NCBI GenBank assembly: GCA_034231615.1
Contig: CM067315.1
Coordinates: 9,075,915 to 9,139,914, forward strand
Direction of reading: 5' to 3'
Length of the DNA stretch: 64,000 nt
Source of the DNA: Meghimatium bilineatum
Lineage: Eukaryota; Mollusca; Gastropoda; Stylommatophora; Philomycidae
Part shown: positions 29,804 to 41,096 of the stretch, piece by piece
Layout of the letters: each line of letters opens with the position of its first letter
How positions within the stretch are numbered: position 1 is the stretch's first letter
The notes under the pieces: generated by a model
Database searches by the model: none
Told to the model about the DNA's origin: nothing
The model's input: only the letters and a program-made list of their open reading frames with translations
Position numbers and translations under genes: made by a program

Positions 29804-29994
29804 TGGTGCTGCTAGAACAGACCTGGTTCAATTCTCGTCAGCTGTAAGAATTATTTTCATTTATCATCATGCTTCCTACTTGAATTTACAAAAAAATAAT
29901 CACAAACAATATCGCTGACGAAGCCAGAATATAAATACAAGTAGGCTCTAATACGTTTTCTGGGACATAATTATAATTCAAATTGGCAACTGCT

Positions 29995-30340
29995 GGTGTG
30001 TGGGCGATCCTAGACTTTCTGCAGTACAGACCTCTGTGCAGAAAGTAAACAGGACTTCATTCTCTTCATTCGTTACGTTTTTGATTACTGTCGTGATTTT
30101 CGTTGGTCATTATATACTTGTCACGTGCTTAAAAGCCAAAACAGACCATCTTAATAAAAAAAAATACAATAATAATACTAGATAGAAGCGTGACTAAAAA
30201 CAATTTAGGACGTACTGGCTTATTGGAATTCAATCTTCTACGGCTTTTAACATTTCATTTCATTGGCTGTGGACGAAAAGTATACGGGAAACGACCAATG
30301 AATAACAGGATAAGTCGGAGTAGTATCTCGCAGTGACACA
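29995..30340. mobile_element. Palindromic CCAAT-type MITE(s), long subtype
   Basis: cagacctctgtgcagaaagt, aaacagg, ttacgtttttgattactgtc, gtgattttcgttggtcatta, then ctaaaaacaatttaggacgt and a second inverted segment caatgaataacaggat. Possibly two overlapping copies. Confidence 0.6.
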
Positions 30341-30559
30341 AACCATGTTCTTACAATGCCAAGGTTATAATAGTGCGTATGACTGTTTAAATAAAAAAAG
30401 TGGGAGTTCAGGGAGCCCTGTCCCAATGACTTGCGATGAGATCAACAAATGGAATGGATTATAGTAAAACTTTAGGCGATATGGTAAAATATGTGTACAA
30501 AACAGGCATGTGTGAAAAACGTGAAAAAACATGAGAAAAAATATGGGGGGGGGGGGAAC

Positions 30560-30890
30560 ATAGAAACAATAAGGTAAAATACAAAGGTGAAAAACAAACA
30601 TTTTAACCTAGTTTTAACTGTAAACAATATGGTAAAATACATATGTGAAAAACAAACATTTTAACCTAGTTTTAACTGTAAACAATATGGTAAAATACAA
30701 AGGTGAAAAACAAACATTTTAACCTAGTTTTAACTGTAAACAATATGGTAAAATACAAAGGTGAAAAACAAACATTTTAACCTAGTTTTAACTGTAAACA
30801 ATATGGTAAAATACATATGTGAAAAACAAACATTTTAACCTAGTTTTAACTGTAAACAATATGGTAAAATACACACATTTTAACCTGGTT
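30560..30890. repeat. Minisatellite, 58 bp, about 5.5 copies
   Basis: Unit aacaatatggtaaaatacaa, aggtgaaaaacaaacatttt, aacctagttttaactgta, nearly identical, with an aaagg/tatgt alternative. The region left of it (30340-30560) has a poly-G run at 30545-30556 and nothing else. Confidence 0.95.
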
Positions 30891-30900
30891 TTTGCGTCTT

Positions 30901-31131
30901 CCACCGTGTGTTGATGGGTCTCGAAAGGGGAGTTGGGGATTGAATAACAACATTGTTACTTACCATGCAGTTTAAAAGAGGCGATTACGGTTTTTGGAGT
31001 GGATTTGGCTGCCCCGTAAAATAGAGTGTGAAAGTAGCGCAGATAAGTAACGATGAAGTCGGATGTGCCTAGCTGAAATGCGTAAATATCGCTAGATACA
31101 AACATGACAGTACATTCTGTTCTATGGACTC
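30901..31131 (+). mobile_element. SINE B copy, diverged
   Basis: ccgtgtgttgatgggtctcg, aaaggggagttggggattga, gtttaaaagaggcgattacg, ttggagtggatttggctgcc, gatgaagtcggatgtgccta. It stops at ctatggact, where a LINE begins; the tail is missing. Confidence 0.7.
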
Positions 31132-32010
31132 ATCATCATTACGTGCCATTTCGGCAACTAAGGTTGACTGAAACGACCTCAAAAAAAAAATCGCATCTCT
31201 TGTCTTGGTGGTGCACTCTTCTAGACTGTAACCGGTCCATCTCGTGATGTTACTCTCCCACTTGTATCTCTGCCTACCTCTTGCTCGCCTCCCATCGACT
31301 TAACCTCAAGTAAGGTCTTCAACAAGCTGTCATGTCTTTTAATATGCCCAAAATATTGTATTTGCTTGACCTTTATTTCGTATAATAATTCCTTCTTCAT
31401 ACAAAATGCTGTTAGAACCAATTTGTTTGTCTTTTGGACCCCCCCCCCCCCCCCATGTGATTATTAATTTGGTTTGTTTTCTTAACAATGTTTGCCAATT
31501 TATATTTATCAATTGAGCAAATACTTTTTTTTATGGTTAGGCTTACGGTTTGCGTTAGGAGAGGTTTTGTTTTACATAACTAACCTTAAACCTAAATAAT
31601 TTATATTAAAATTAATAAACAATAAACATAAACTGACAAACATTGCCAAGGGAAATAATTTCATCGAGTTCCAAACAAGAACCTTTGTTTTCATCTCTTT
31701 CTGTGATGTTATCTCTATTCTTCTTTACATCCACATCTCAAAGTCATCGATTATGTCTTCTAATTATTTGTTTATTGTTCATGTCTCTGAGACACATTAC
31801 TATAGAATAGATGTAACTTTTTTTTATAATTCTCATTTTTAGCTTGTTTGTAATTTGTTTAGATGTTAATATTTTCTTCATTATCATTTAAAATTTAAAG
31901 ACTTTTATCTATTCATAATCTCCTTTTAAGTTCTGTTTCACATTTGCCATAATTTGTGATTATGTGTCCGAAATATTGATAATGTTTTACTTGTAGTTTC
32001 TCTCCGTGTA
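31132..32010 (-). mobile_element. LINE 3' half (family F), longest copy
   Basis: Minus strand, near 31980-31680: QYFGHIITNYGKCETELKRR and a decayed SLRCGCK stretch; then, after an insertion or gap around a poly-C run (31440-31454), MKKELLYEIKVKQIQYFGHI, KRHDSLLKTLLE. Ends at catcatcattacgtgccat. The part 31455-31680 is AT-rich with no motif. Confidence 0.65.
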
Positions 32011-32079
32011 TTTTTTATGTTTAGCTCATGTTATTCGGTGACTTTGCTGATTATTATCCAGACTTTGTGTGACTATAAC

Positions 32080-32120
32080 GTTCTCTCCGGACTACATCCC
32101 GAAGGAGTTTGAGAATAAAC
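32080..32120 (+). mobile_element. SINE 3' tail fragment
   Basis: ctctccggactacatcccga followed by aggagtttgagaataaacc: SINE A/B shared end only. Confidence 0.6.
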
Positions 32121-32261
32121 CAAGTCTTCTGTGATCGAACTTCTGCTGGTTTTTTTATGATGTGGCACAAAGAATGGAACGTGTTTCTCATAGTTTACAG
32201 TTGGACAGCGATTTTCGGGATGATATATCTAACCAGTATTTATTTCACTTTGACCTATAGC

Positions 32262-32450
32262 GTGAACAGGTCCGTAGATGAAGTGGAGGGAGATGGGGTA
32301 TTCACACTTCCGCCCCCCCCCAGCAAATCGGAACATGACTTTTAGTACTAGGAACTTTGCCAATGTGCATGCGGCCATGGCAAAGCAAACTGTTGATTCT
32401 TTCATAAATTTCGGTTATGGCGCCTCTAGAGATTGCTTTTGACTCTCCAA
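32262..32450. repeat. Dispersed repeat J, copy 1
   Basis: caggtccgtagatgaagtgg, then cagcaaatcggaacatgact, tttagtactaggaactttgc. Matches 57787-57960. A poly-C run lies at 32313-32321. Nature unknown. Confidence 0.6.
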
Positions 32451-32464
32451 ACTTGTGCTTCTTC

Positions 32465-32590
32465 TTCTTCATCGTTCTTCAGTCAGATATCAAGTTGCAG
32501 CGCCAATAGCTTCAATAAATTGTGTGAGTCAATTCAGGTCATCCATGGAACCCCTCAAGTCTGGAAGTAGTGCAAACTTGTGCAACTGCC
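32465..32590 (-). mobile_element. LINE 3' end with unexpanded terminal unit
   Basis: Antisense copy of the end of the 27470 LINE: ttcttcatcgttcttcagtc, agatatcaagttgcagcgcc, aatagcttcaataaattgtg, gtcatccatggaacccctca. Only one 33-bp unit is present. Confidence 0.85.
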
Positions 32591-32769
32591 GCCATCACAT
32601 TTCTCCAATGAATTAGACAGAAAACTCCAAACCTACATAGTTGACAGGTTCACGCATGACAGGTAACGGACTCTTGTTTGATTCACTCATGCATGAAATA
32701 CATAGGCGCTTTCGGCTTAAATTAATCTAAGGGATAAATGTTCCAGTGTTGGGTAACAACCCTAAACAG

Positions 32770-32940
32770 GAAGCAGGTGGCTGGAGTAACACCGGGCACA
32801 TGTCAAGATAAACAAAAATAGGTAGATGTGTTACCAAAATAAAACATAACACAACCTAACAAGTATCTCGTTGTTAGGTTGTGTTATGTTTTATTTTGGT
32901 AACACATCTACCTATTTTTGTTTATCTTTAAATTAATCTA
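32770..32940. repeat. Perfect 58-bp inverted repeat (hairpin)
   Basis: Arms 32805-32862 and 32871-32928 are exact reverse complements (left arm starts aagataaacaaaaataggta and ends acacaacctaacaa), separated by gtatctcg. The arm sequence with the flanking gctggagtaacaccggg belongs to a dispersed family also seen near 42075, 52030 and 55570. The hairpin is an inverted duplication of one such fragment. Confidence 0.95.
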
Positions 32941-32949
32941 CCAGCTCAG

Positions 32950-33160
32950 CAAACCGTCGAAAGTAAAAGACATCTGTATATGACTTCATTCCTTGCGTTT
33001 TTATAATTGTCGTGATTTTCTTTAGTCATAAATTATATACTTGGAGTGGCATATCAAAAATAGCCAAGGAACACCTACAAAATTCTCTGGAATAATCAAA
33101 ATCAGCATTTCAGGTCATTTGTTTACATTTTCTGTACACGTCTTTATAGACGGTCACGCA
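32950..33160. mobile_element. Palindromic CCAAT-type MITE, long subtype
   Basis: cattccttgcgtttttataa, gtcgtgattttctttagtca, aaaaatagccaagga, ttctctggaataatcaaaat, tttacattttctgtacacgt. Arms diverged but in order. Confidence 0.6.
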
Positions 33161-33889
33161 GCAAACGAATGGCGTCATTATGGGATAAAATTCAAGTGTC
33201 AGGGGAAACAGGCATTATGGATCCCTCAAACCCGCTGTTCAAAATGACCCACGAATCAGGCACGGATAACGTGGAATAGGCATGTATCGGCTATGTCCCC
33301 TTTTTCATGCCTAGGGGGTACAGACATGCTTTAAAAAGCGGCCTAGGAGTTCAAAGGATAATAGTAGTTCCACTACCGTTTATAGGTCAAGGCTGAGAGA
33401 TTTTAACCTTTGAACTCAATTATTGTTGAAGAGAAATCACCGAAGCAGGTGAATACTTTCGGTATCATTGTTCACGCCTATAAATTATTTTTCTCCAAAC
33501 ACAGAAGATTGACAAAAACCGAAGGATTAATCTACAGTCAGATTTACTATTTGTTAACTACAATAGCAATTCTTTGTTTTGTTTCTTCTGGTATTTAGAA
33601 GAATGATCAAGCTACATTGTTACCCTTAATGTAGCCATTGACAGGTAGGCATCCATGATCAATAGGAAACTGACATTGAAAATGCTATTATAGTGTGAAC
33701 ATTAAGCCCAACCTCGGCGTACTATAATACATAGCGACCAAATTATTGGACGGTGTGAATAATGCTAACAAATATTATTACGCCAAGTGTACGGCGTCAA
33801 ATTTATGGAAACGGAAGCTCAATTTCTATTGCAAGAAATGAAATCAAGTTTAGTACGCAGCATATTCTCCACAAAACAAACACTTCTTC
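33161..33889. other. No recognisable gene
   Basis: Unique-looking; contains taggtc motifs and short frames without motifs. Confidence 0.5.
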
Positions 33890-34530
33890 TTCTTCTTTCT
33901 GTCCTCATGTACCTTTCGGTGTTGAGGGGAGAGTGAGTGTGCGGTCTTTTGCCCTTCTATTTGCCTCTTCTGCTGTTATATTTCCGAGTGTCTCTAATAC
34001 ACTATCTATCCACCTTTTACGAGGGCGTCCAATAGGTCGCCTGTTTTCGTATCGTTTGTTAAGTGTTTTTTTGGATAATACTTTGCTCTTTCTCTCTGGT
34101 TATGTGGCTGTACCATTTAACTTGTTGTTTCTGTATGTATTTTATTGTTGACTTGATCCCTAATTGTTTCCTTAGTGCTTCATTCCTGATTTTGTCTCTC
34201 AAGCTAACTCCAATCATACGTCTCACACATTTCATTTCAGTGGTGTTAATCTTATGTATTGTTCTAGAATCTAATGTCCAAGTTTGACACTGATAACACA
34301 ATGTTGGTAAGAAAATGGTGTTGAAAAGCGCTTTCTTTGTTTCTAGTGTAATATCTTTGTTTCTTAGTAAAGGTGTTAATTGACCAATGATCTGACAGGC
34401 CTTATTACATCTTGCGTTTATTTCTGCTTCTTGTTTGTTGTCATATCTCAATGTGCTGCCCAGATATTTGAATTCATCTATTTGTTTTAGTTGTTTATTG
34501 TTAAAACAAACACACTGACCAGAAATCATA
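33890..34530 (-). mobile_element. LINE 3' end (family K): RT C-terminal half and tail
   Basis: A 156-codon minus frame (34529-34059) encodes VCFNNKQLKQIDEFKYLGST, LRYDNKQEAEINARCNKACQ, LPTLCYQCQTWTLDSRT, EMKCVRRMIGVSLRDKIRNE. After a frame change it continues RPIGRPRKRWIDSVLETLGN, EANRRAKDRTLTLPSTPKGT and ends in an agaaagaagaagaag tail. FKYLGS, CYQCQTWTL and GRPRKRW are the order expected after the RT of RTE-like LINEs. Confidence 0.85.
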
Positions 34531-34649
34531 GGACCATATTAAAAAACACAAAATTTATGAATTAATTGGTTAATTCAGTTTTTATGACGTTGGTCATTGG
34601 CAAGGATTCAATCGTGTACGTCTAGAAGCATGCTTGCATGAAACGTCAA

Positions 34650-34968
34650 CTCTGGGTCACGAAGGATGGGTGAGACGTGTTTCTAGCTAGCACACACCAA
34701 GGACGGATGAGACGTGTTGCTGGCTAGCACACACCAAGGACGGATGAGAAGTGTTGCTAGCTAGCACACATCAAGGACTGATGAGAAATGTTGCTGGCTA
34801 GCACACATCAAGGACTGATGAGAAGTGTTGCTAGCTAGCACACATCAAGGACTGATGAGAAATGTTGCTGGCTAGCACACATCAAGGACGGATGAGAAGT
34901 GTTACTAGCTAGCACACACCAAGGACGGATGAGGAGTGTTGCTAGCTAGCACACACCAAGGACGTTTA
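34650..34968. repeat. Minisatellite, 37 bp, 8 copies
   Basis: Unit gctagcacacatcaaggact plus gatgagaagtgttgcta, with ggacgg/ggactg and gagac/gagaa variants; alternation of ctagct/ctggct suggests a 74-bp higher-order unit. Confidence 0.93.
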
Positions 34969-35189
34969 ACATTGTGTAGATATCGTGTTCTGCTGGAAAT
35001 ACCAATACTATTATGAAGTTTCGATGCATCTGTTGAAACCTGGAAGCAGACAATCACGTATCCGGATTGTTCAGGATGCTAGTGTATCTAGCTAGTCTAT
35101 GAATAAGATGGTGGCAACCTACCAGAGTGTTTATATTGCCTAGGTCAGACCCGACCAGTTTTCAACATGGACCATTTGTCCCCCCCCCC

Positions 35190-35780
35190 GGAGGGAAAGG
35201 AAATTGGAATTGGGAGTAACAGAAGTAGATCCACGAACCTTCTACTCGAGAGCATGGCACACCACCTCTACACCAGACCTAGTATTCCACTCACCAGGCC
35301 TTGAATGGAACATCACACGAGTCGTTGGAAAGCAGCTTGGAGGTAGTTATCACAGACCAGTATTTTGGAAATCAACAATGAATTTGTCAAGGCCAGCAAC
35401 ACACTCACTAGGTGGAACTATAAGAGGGCAGACTGGAAAATGTACCAGCATTTAACCAGTGTTGTAGCTAAGGACATGAACATGGGCAAAGACATCAATA
35501 GAGCAGTGAGTGAATTTAATACATGCATACTACATTCTGCTAATAAAACCATATCGAGAGGGGCACGCAAAAACTACAAACCCTATTGGAATTATAAACT
35601 GGAGAAGTTTCCAAATGAGATGGACACCTAGACAGCAGGCAGAGAACAGGCAGCTCACAACAAACACTCTGTGAACTAAAAAAAAAGACTGAGTTTTATT
35701 AAAACTCGCAGAAGATTGTTCAGCAGATATCAGCAATTGCCCTACAAAAAACATCACTAATGAAAAATCTACAGCACGGG
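35190..35780 (+). mobile_element. LINE fragment: endonuclease C-terminus and linker
   Basis: Encodes HTTSTPDLVFHSPGLEWN, VVGKQLGGSYHRPVFWK (SDH motif degraded to SYH), then in another frame FVKASNTLTRWNYKRADWKM, YQHLTSVVAKDMN and TISRGARKNYKPYWNYKLEK. The tract WNYKRADW...ARKNYKPYWN is typical of Jockey-like ORF2 between EN and RT. Confidence 0.8.
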
Positions 35781-36174
35781 GCAAACAGAAAAAAACAAAA
35801 TTATATCTTTTAAGAAGCTATATTTTTCCACTGACATGTTGTGAGACGTGGGTAATGATATGCGCAAATGGAAAAGAAAATAACATTTGAAATGAAATGA
35901 CTTAGAACAGTTTCCTGTATCGAATATCGTAGACAGAAAGACGATCTGACACATACGTCAGGTGAAGCATAGATGTCTCATACAAGACCACCAGGAAACG
36001 CAAGCTAACATTTTCCGGATAAATAAAAAGACATGTAATTTTCATGGTTCTGTACAAGCTGTCTAGTCGATTTCAATGTCATATTCAACGGGTTTTTGCT
36101 TTCCTGTGACTTGTAGTGGAAATCTTGTTCTTTTTCCTGTTCTCCGTGATGAATCGTTATAAATCATTCTTCGT
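35781..36174. other. No recognisable feature
   Basis: A/T-rich, no motif found on either strand. Confidence 0.5.
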
Positions 36175-36647
36175 CATTGTCAAGTTACAGAGCAATCGTA
36201 GATGTTCCTTGTCAAGTTACTGAGCAATCGTAGATGTTCCTTGTCAAGTTACAGGGCAATCGTAGATGTTCCTTGTCAAGTTACAGAGCAATCGTAGATG
36301 TTCCTTGTCAAGTTACAGAGCAATCGTAGATGTTCCTTGTCAAGTTACAGAGCAATCGTAGATGTTCCTTGTCAAGTTACAGAGCAATCGTAGATGTTCC
36401 TTGTCAAGTTACAGAGCAATCGTAGATGTTCCTTGTCAAGTTACAGAGCAATCGTAGATGTTCCTTGTCAAGTTACAGAGCAATCGTAGATGTTCCTTGT
36501 CAAGTTACAGAGCAATCGTAGATGTTCCTTGTCAAGTTACAGAGCAATCGTAGATATTCCTTGTCAAGTTACAGAGCAATCGTAGATGTTCCTTGTCAAG
36601 TTACAGGGCAACCGTAGATCTTCATTGTCAAGTTACAGGGCAACCGT
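36175..36647. repeat. Minisatellite, 32 bp, about 15 copies
   Basis: Unit cttgtcaagttacagagcaa plus tcgtagatgttc; nearly homogeneous, edge units diverged (caaccgtagatcttc). Confidence 0.95.
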
Positions 36648-36779
36648 ATAGGACTAACGTTTTACACAAAGGACATGTTGCATAGATTATATTTTCAATT
36701 AATGTGTTTATTGTCATTCATTGACGCATGTTGTCTAAATTTACCATCAGATAATGCAACTTTAAAAAAATATTTCTAT

Positions 36780-37250
36780 ACAGACACGATGGATACAAAG
36801 CCAGGGGCAGACCATGCAAAAGATGGATTATATCGTGTCATTCTTTCCAGAAAGTTGTCTTCGTCGTCGATTCTCTGAACACCTTTCTGTCCCAGGCAAG
36901 CAGGCCTGCATTGGCCAGAGACTTATGCATACATTCTTCGATGTCGCTGGCCCATTGTCTTCTTGGTCTTTCTTTTCTTCTCTCGCCCGACACTATGCAC
37001 TCCAGAATCAAGCCTTTCGATACCATCAAGTCACTTTAAGTGTCCAAAATACGGTAGCTTCCTTCTTATGATGGTATTTAGAAGCCACCCTTCGTTTAGT
37101 TTCAGTAATTTCAAAACTTCAATGTTCTTCTTTTTCTCTGTCCTTGATATTATTCGTATGATATTTCTGTAGCACTTCATTTCAAATAAATTTATTCTTT
37201 TAGATATTGTCTTGTTTAAAGTCCAAGTCTCGCATCCATATGTTGCCAAA
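36780..37250 (-). mobile_element. LINE 3' end (family G)
   Basis: Minus strand: FLATYGCETWTLNKTISKRI, NLFEMKCYRNIIRIISRTEK, LLKLNEGWLLNTIIRRKLPY, FGHLK, then MVSKGLILECIVSGERRKER, PRRQWASDIEECMHKSLANA. Same family as 21040-21310. The 140 bp to the left of it hold an AT-rich stretch. Confidence 0.85.
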
Positions 37251-38100
37251 AATATGGATTACAGAAATAAAAGAATAAACGAAAACAAACATGGGAAATA
37301 TGAAGCATACAGAAAGGCCGTCTCCAGAGAACTCACGCTGCAATGCATAAAGGGTAGGCCTATATAAAGCGAAGTATAAACGCCCTGATATAACCAATAT
37401 GGACACCAGTCCTAGGTTGAAAGGGACGGGCCTCGACCATATGAGGCAAAACCATAAGTAAACAAACAATAGTATAATTTAACAATTACAATTAGGCCTA
37501 CGCCTACCCTGTGGGCTACAGGCTTCTACAATTAGGACCTATATTTTTCTTATATGCCTATACTATAATATAACAGTGAGTATAAGTATTATTATATTTA
37601 GTATTACAACTAAAAAGGTCTATACTACAGCTGTCTACACTCACCTACGCCTAGTCTGAGTCCACACAGTAACAAAAAGCGCTAGAATTGTAAAACGTTT
37701 CCATCTATTTTAGTCTATAGCCGCATAGCCTAATAAATTACTACAATAGGCTATATAACCATAAAGCTTTAATAAAATGACAATGTAGTACTTACTTCAT
37801 AGAATGTTACCAGAATGTTTAGTGTATATTTCCGAAACAATTATAAACTATAGGCTTACACAGCTAACAAATGCAGCATACATGAATAACTGTTAGTTAC
37901 TACACACGGTACACGACGATTATTGATGCTGAGGGAGTGAGGAAGCGACCAATTAAACGTTTATGTTGTTGGTATCAGTTTCCGCTGTCAGTAAATTGAC
38001 TTGCGCAGAATGGAGGGTTAGTACTCTGGGTCCGCTGCGCGGTCACACGTGAAATTCAATGACCCCGTTCCGTTTTGGGTCACGTGTTATTGTTTGGGTA
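37251..38100. other. No gene; aggcctac-rich spacer
   Basis: AT-rich, with scattered taggcctac-type motifs (37490-37760). No open frame of note. Confidence 0.5.
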
Positions 38101-38104
38101 TATT

Positions 38105-38190
38105 CGTTGTCACCATCTTCATAAATGCCGTCTCCGCAACAAAAGTTGGCTGCGACAGACCTCCAACATACTCTGTCTCTTGTTTTGGGG
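38105..38190 (-). mobile_element. LINE 3' tip (family F)
   Basis: accatcttcataaatgccgt, ctccgcaacaaaagttggct, cttgttttgggggtgctgat. It ends where repeat D begins. Confidence 0.65.
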
Positions 38191-38760
38191 GTGCTGATCC
38201 TAAACCAAGATCCTAAAAGTACCTCCTCGTGGTGCACCCTGGAAACAGAAATACAGCCGCTCTTGCTGTATTCCTGGCCAACACTTTTAGGCTCGTGTCC
38301 GTGGATGCTGACGCTGTAGGTCAGTGTTTCCCAACGTGGGGTCCATGCCCCACAGGGGGGGGGGGCAATTTGATTGCTCAGGGGAACAATTTGATTTTTA
38401 TTGGGGTAGGGGCAATTCAAGGGGGGAGTAATACAATTTGTGAATATTAAAAATATGTTACATAGGGAGGGGGGATCAGAATTTTAGAAATACTTCGGTG
38501 GGGTATGGTGAAAGAAAGGTTGGGAAACACTGCTGTAGATGGAATGCGATTTGCTTGCAAAAGAGACAAGAAATATCCTCCTAAACCTCTACGCCATCTT
38601 TGTCGGCACACAGTGATGCAAGGCATCTATGAATTCCCTCTCGGCCCGCCTAAAAAGCAAAAACATTGGAGGTTTGACCAATGTCAATGTTCCTAACATA
38701 CGGTGATCTTACGAGCACATACCGAATCTGAAAAAGGCAACGCACGCTAGAGGGCAGCGT
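38191..38760 (+). repeat. Dispersed repeat D, copy 1 (interrupted by hAT MITE)
   Basis: accaagatcctaaaagtacc, tcgtggtgcaccctggaaac, then after the MITE gatggaatgcgatttgcttg and aagagacaagaaatatcctc; ends near cgctagagggcagcgtgaa. The same order without the MITE occurs at 47030-47400. No protein recognised. Confidence 0.75.
38322..38532. mobile_element. hAT-like MITE nested in repeat D
   Basis: 211 bp with ends cagtgtttcccaacgtgggg and ggttgggaaacactg. Flanks ctgtaggt (38314-38321) and ctgtagat (38533-38540) are an 8-bp duplication with one or two changes. Interior poly-G tract at 38346-38355. The uninterrupted target is visible at about 47145. Confidence 0.9.
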
Positions 38761-39734
38761 GAATCAATTCAGTGGCAACGAAACTATATTTGTCCAGCAC
38801 GAGACCGACTTGCGGAAGTGCTGTTCATGCTCTAGAACACACAGAAACCCACGTGTCCCATCACAGTTGACACCATTCAAAGTAGGAGTCATGACTCAGT
38901 TATTATATACGCCAAATTGAACATGCACTCCTGAGTATGGAAGAAAGCTTTGAATACAGCTCCCCATTGCATTAGGATAAGTATTGAACAAATGTCGGGG
39001 AGCGCATTGTTCAAATGTATGACCGAAGCAGTTGTGAGACTCAAACTCTGGACACTGCGGGCAACGTAGGGGGGGGGGGGTGGCGCAAGTCTGTAACGAC
39101 ACTGCAAACATAGCCCAACTCGACTGTCGGTGGTTGCCCAACACAGATCATACAGAGAGAATTGGGTTCAGTACCCAATGGCCCACTGCGACTCTCCCCA
39201 TCTGAGATTTGTATTTTACCTATTTCTTTGGATAATATAAGCAATGACGAAGAGTCAAACTACACAGACCACGCCTGGCGATGGATTGGAAGGTCATCTC
39301 AATCGGACGAGGCGAGTGCGTGAGAAATGCGCAGGTAAAATCCCAGACCAACGACTTTTTGGCAAAGCAATACCTCGCCTAGGAAGGTGTATCAACCCTG
39401 AGTCTAATTCGACCATTGCCGTTACCCAACACGGCTCGTAGGAAGAAATTAGGTCTGGGACCAAGGAACACAAAGGGTGGTGATGGAATGGTCTTCCTAC
39501 ACAAGGAACAGCTCGCTGGAACGACTGCGAAGCGCCTCGTCGGATGAAAGACAAACAATGGATGACCCAAGCAAACTATCAGCTCGTCTCGTGACATACG
39601 GTAAAAGGCTTCTTAAATAGGCATTGCACTAAGCTGAATGCTGAAGCCTCCTGGGTATGAAAGAAATCTCGGAGAAGCCTCCCCACTGCACATTGGAAGA
39701 AAGAGCTAATCTCTCGTAATTCCTGAGGTTCGAG
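38761..39734. other. Unassigned, includes low-copy repeat related to 47.5-48.0 kb
   Basis: gactcaaactctggacactg and gggttcagtacccaatggc resemble pieces at 47870-48030. A poly-G run is at 39069-39078. Open frames of 60-86 codons have no motifs. Confidence 0.45.
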
Positions 39735-40155
39735 AAGAAGAAGATATTATCTGTACTGTGTACATATTAAATATGCTTGGTGATAAAATGCATCCTTGTC
39801 TTGTCCCTCTTCTTATTTCTATGTATGGTGAGTAGCTGTTTTCACACCTTATTGATGCAGTCTGTTCTCAATATATATTTCTAATCAGTCTGATGTATTT
39901 TCCATTTATGCCTATTTCTTGAAGACATTTTATTAATTTTTCATGTTGAACTCTGTCAAAAGCCTTGCTGTAGTCTATGAAGCAAATGTAGATACTTTTA
40001 TGTACTTTTATATATTTATCTATCATCAGTCGGATACTAAGTATAGCTTCTCTGGTTCCTTTGTTTTTCCTGAGTATCACCTTCAGTATTATATTTGAGT
40101 CACTTTGACTCTCGTCGGATGGAACAGCGGAACAGCCAGCACTAACTCCCATCCT
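39735..40155 (-). mobile_element. LINE fragment: reverse transcriptase core
   Basis: Minus strand: SNIILKVILRKNKGTREAIL, IYICFIDYSKAFDRVQHEKL, then IEIRRGTRQGCILSPSIFN. FIDYSKAFDR and RRGTRQGCILSP are conserved RT motifs of RTE-like LINEs. The YxDD motif lies beyond this fragment. Possibly the same family as 33890-34530. Confidence 0.85.
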
Positions 40156-40269
40156 AGGACATAACAGATCATAGTGCCTGTATTCTTAGCTCCCTCTTAG
40201 AGCCCTGGCAACACGGCCGGGGGGGGGGGGGTTGTACGAATTAAGAAATGTCGTAGGAAAGTAAAATAG

Positions 40270-40365
40270 GTGTGAATTTGAAATAAGAGTTGTCAATAGA
40301 GTATGAATGAGGAGTGAAATAAGAGTTGACAATAGAGTATGAATGAGGAGTCTGGAGACAATGAG
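40270..40365. repeat. Two-copy 46-bp duplication
   Basis: gaaataagagttgtcaatag then agtatgaatgaggagt occurs twice with one change. A poly-G run precedes it at about 40219-40230. Confidence 0.8.
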
Positions 40366-40399
40366 ACGGCGGAATTCAGATTACATTAAATGATTTAGC

Positions 40400-40760
40400 G
40401 GTACGTAAATTTGTATATAGAGGAATGCTAAGAATACCATGGACAGATAAAAAGCGTAATGGAGATATTTTGGAAAAAATGCTAATTAAACAAGAGAGCT
40501 GCTTACCCGCATCAGAGACAGTCGACATTTTTTGGATACATCATGAGAAGAAAAAAGATGTAACACATTGTAACAACAGGCAAGTTTAGGAGCAAGGCAC
40601 AACCAAGAGACAAGATGCTGGACAACATAGCATTGTGGCATAGGAGAATATCGGTGTTTGAAATTATTGACATGACAGGAAATAGAAAGCTGTGGATGGA
40701 ACTTCTTAACCAACGCCACACGGCATGGATCATAAGAATAAATTATTGGCAGCACACGAA
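40400..40760 (+). mobile_element. LINE C-terminal fragment (family L)
   Basis: Several frames give YRGMLRIPWTDKKRNGDILE, FFGYIMRRKKM, GKFRSKAQPRDKMLDNIALW and NRKLWMELLNQRHTAWIIRI. RRMLRIPWTDK-N and the final LW-LLN-RHT are LINE C-terminal features. Its end is amplified in the array at 40682. Confidence 0.75.
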
Positions 40761-40960
40761 ATAGAAAGTTGTGGATGGAACTTCTTAACCAACGCCACAC
40801 GGCATGGATCATAAGAATAAATTATTGGCAGCACACGAAATAGAAAGTTGTGGATGGAACTTCTTAACCAACGCCACACGGCATGGATCATAAGAATAAA
40901 TTATTGGCAGTACATGAAATAGAAAGTTGTGGAAGGACATGATAACTAATGCTACTTGAC
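40682..40960. repeat. 79-bp tandem repeat, 3.5 copies, of a LINE end
   Basis: Units start atagaaagttgtggatggaa at 40682, 40761, 40840 and 40919; the repeated segment is the coding end of the LINE above (LWMELLNQRHTAW) plus its first 3'-UTR bases. Units differ by only a few bases. Confidence 0.92.
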
Positions 40961-41096
40961 ATGGAATATACGAAGAAGAGAGATATAATTACAATAAATA
41001 TATACAAATATTAATTTCGTTTTAATGAAATATCCTTTGCATTGCAATGTGTTGATAATACGTCTCGTGTAGGTCGTTGTGCAATGAATTCAATAG

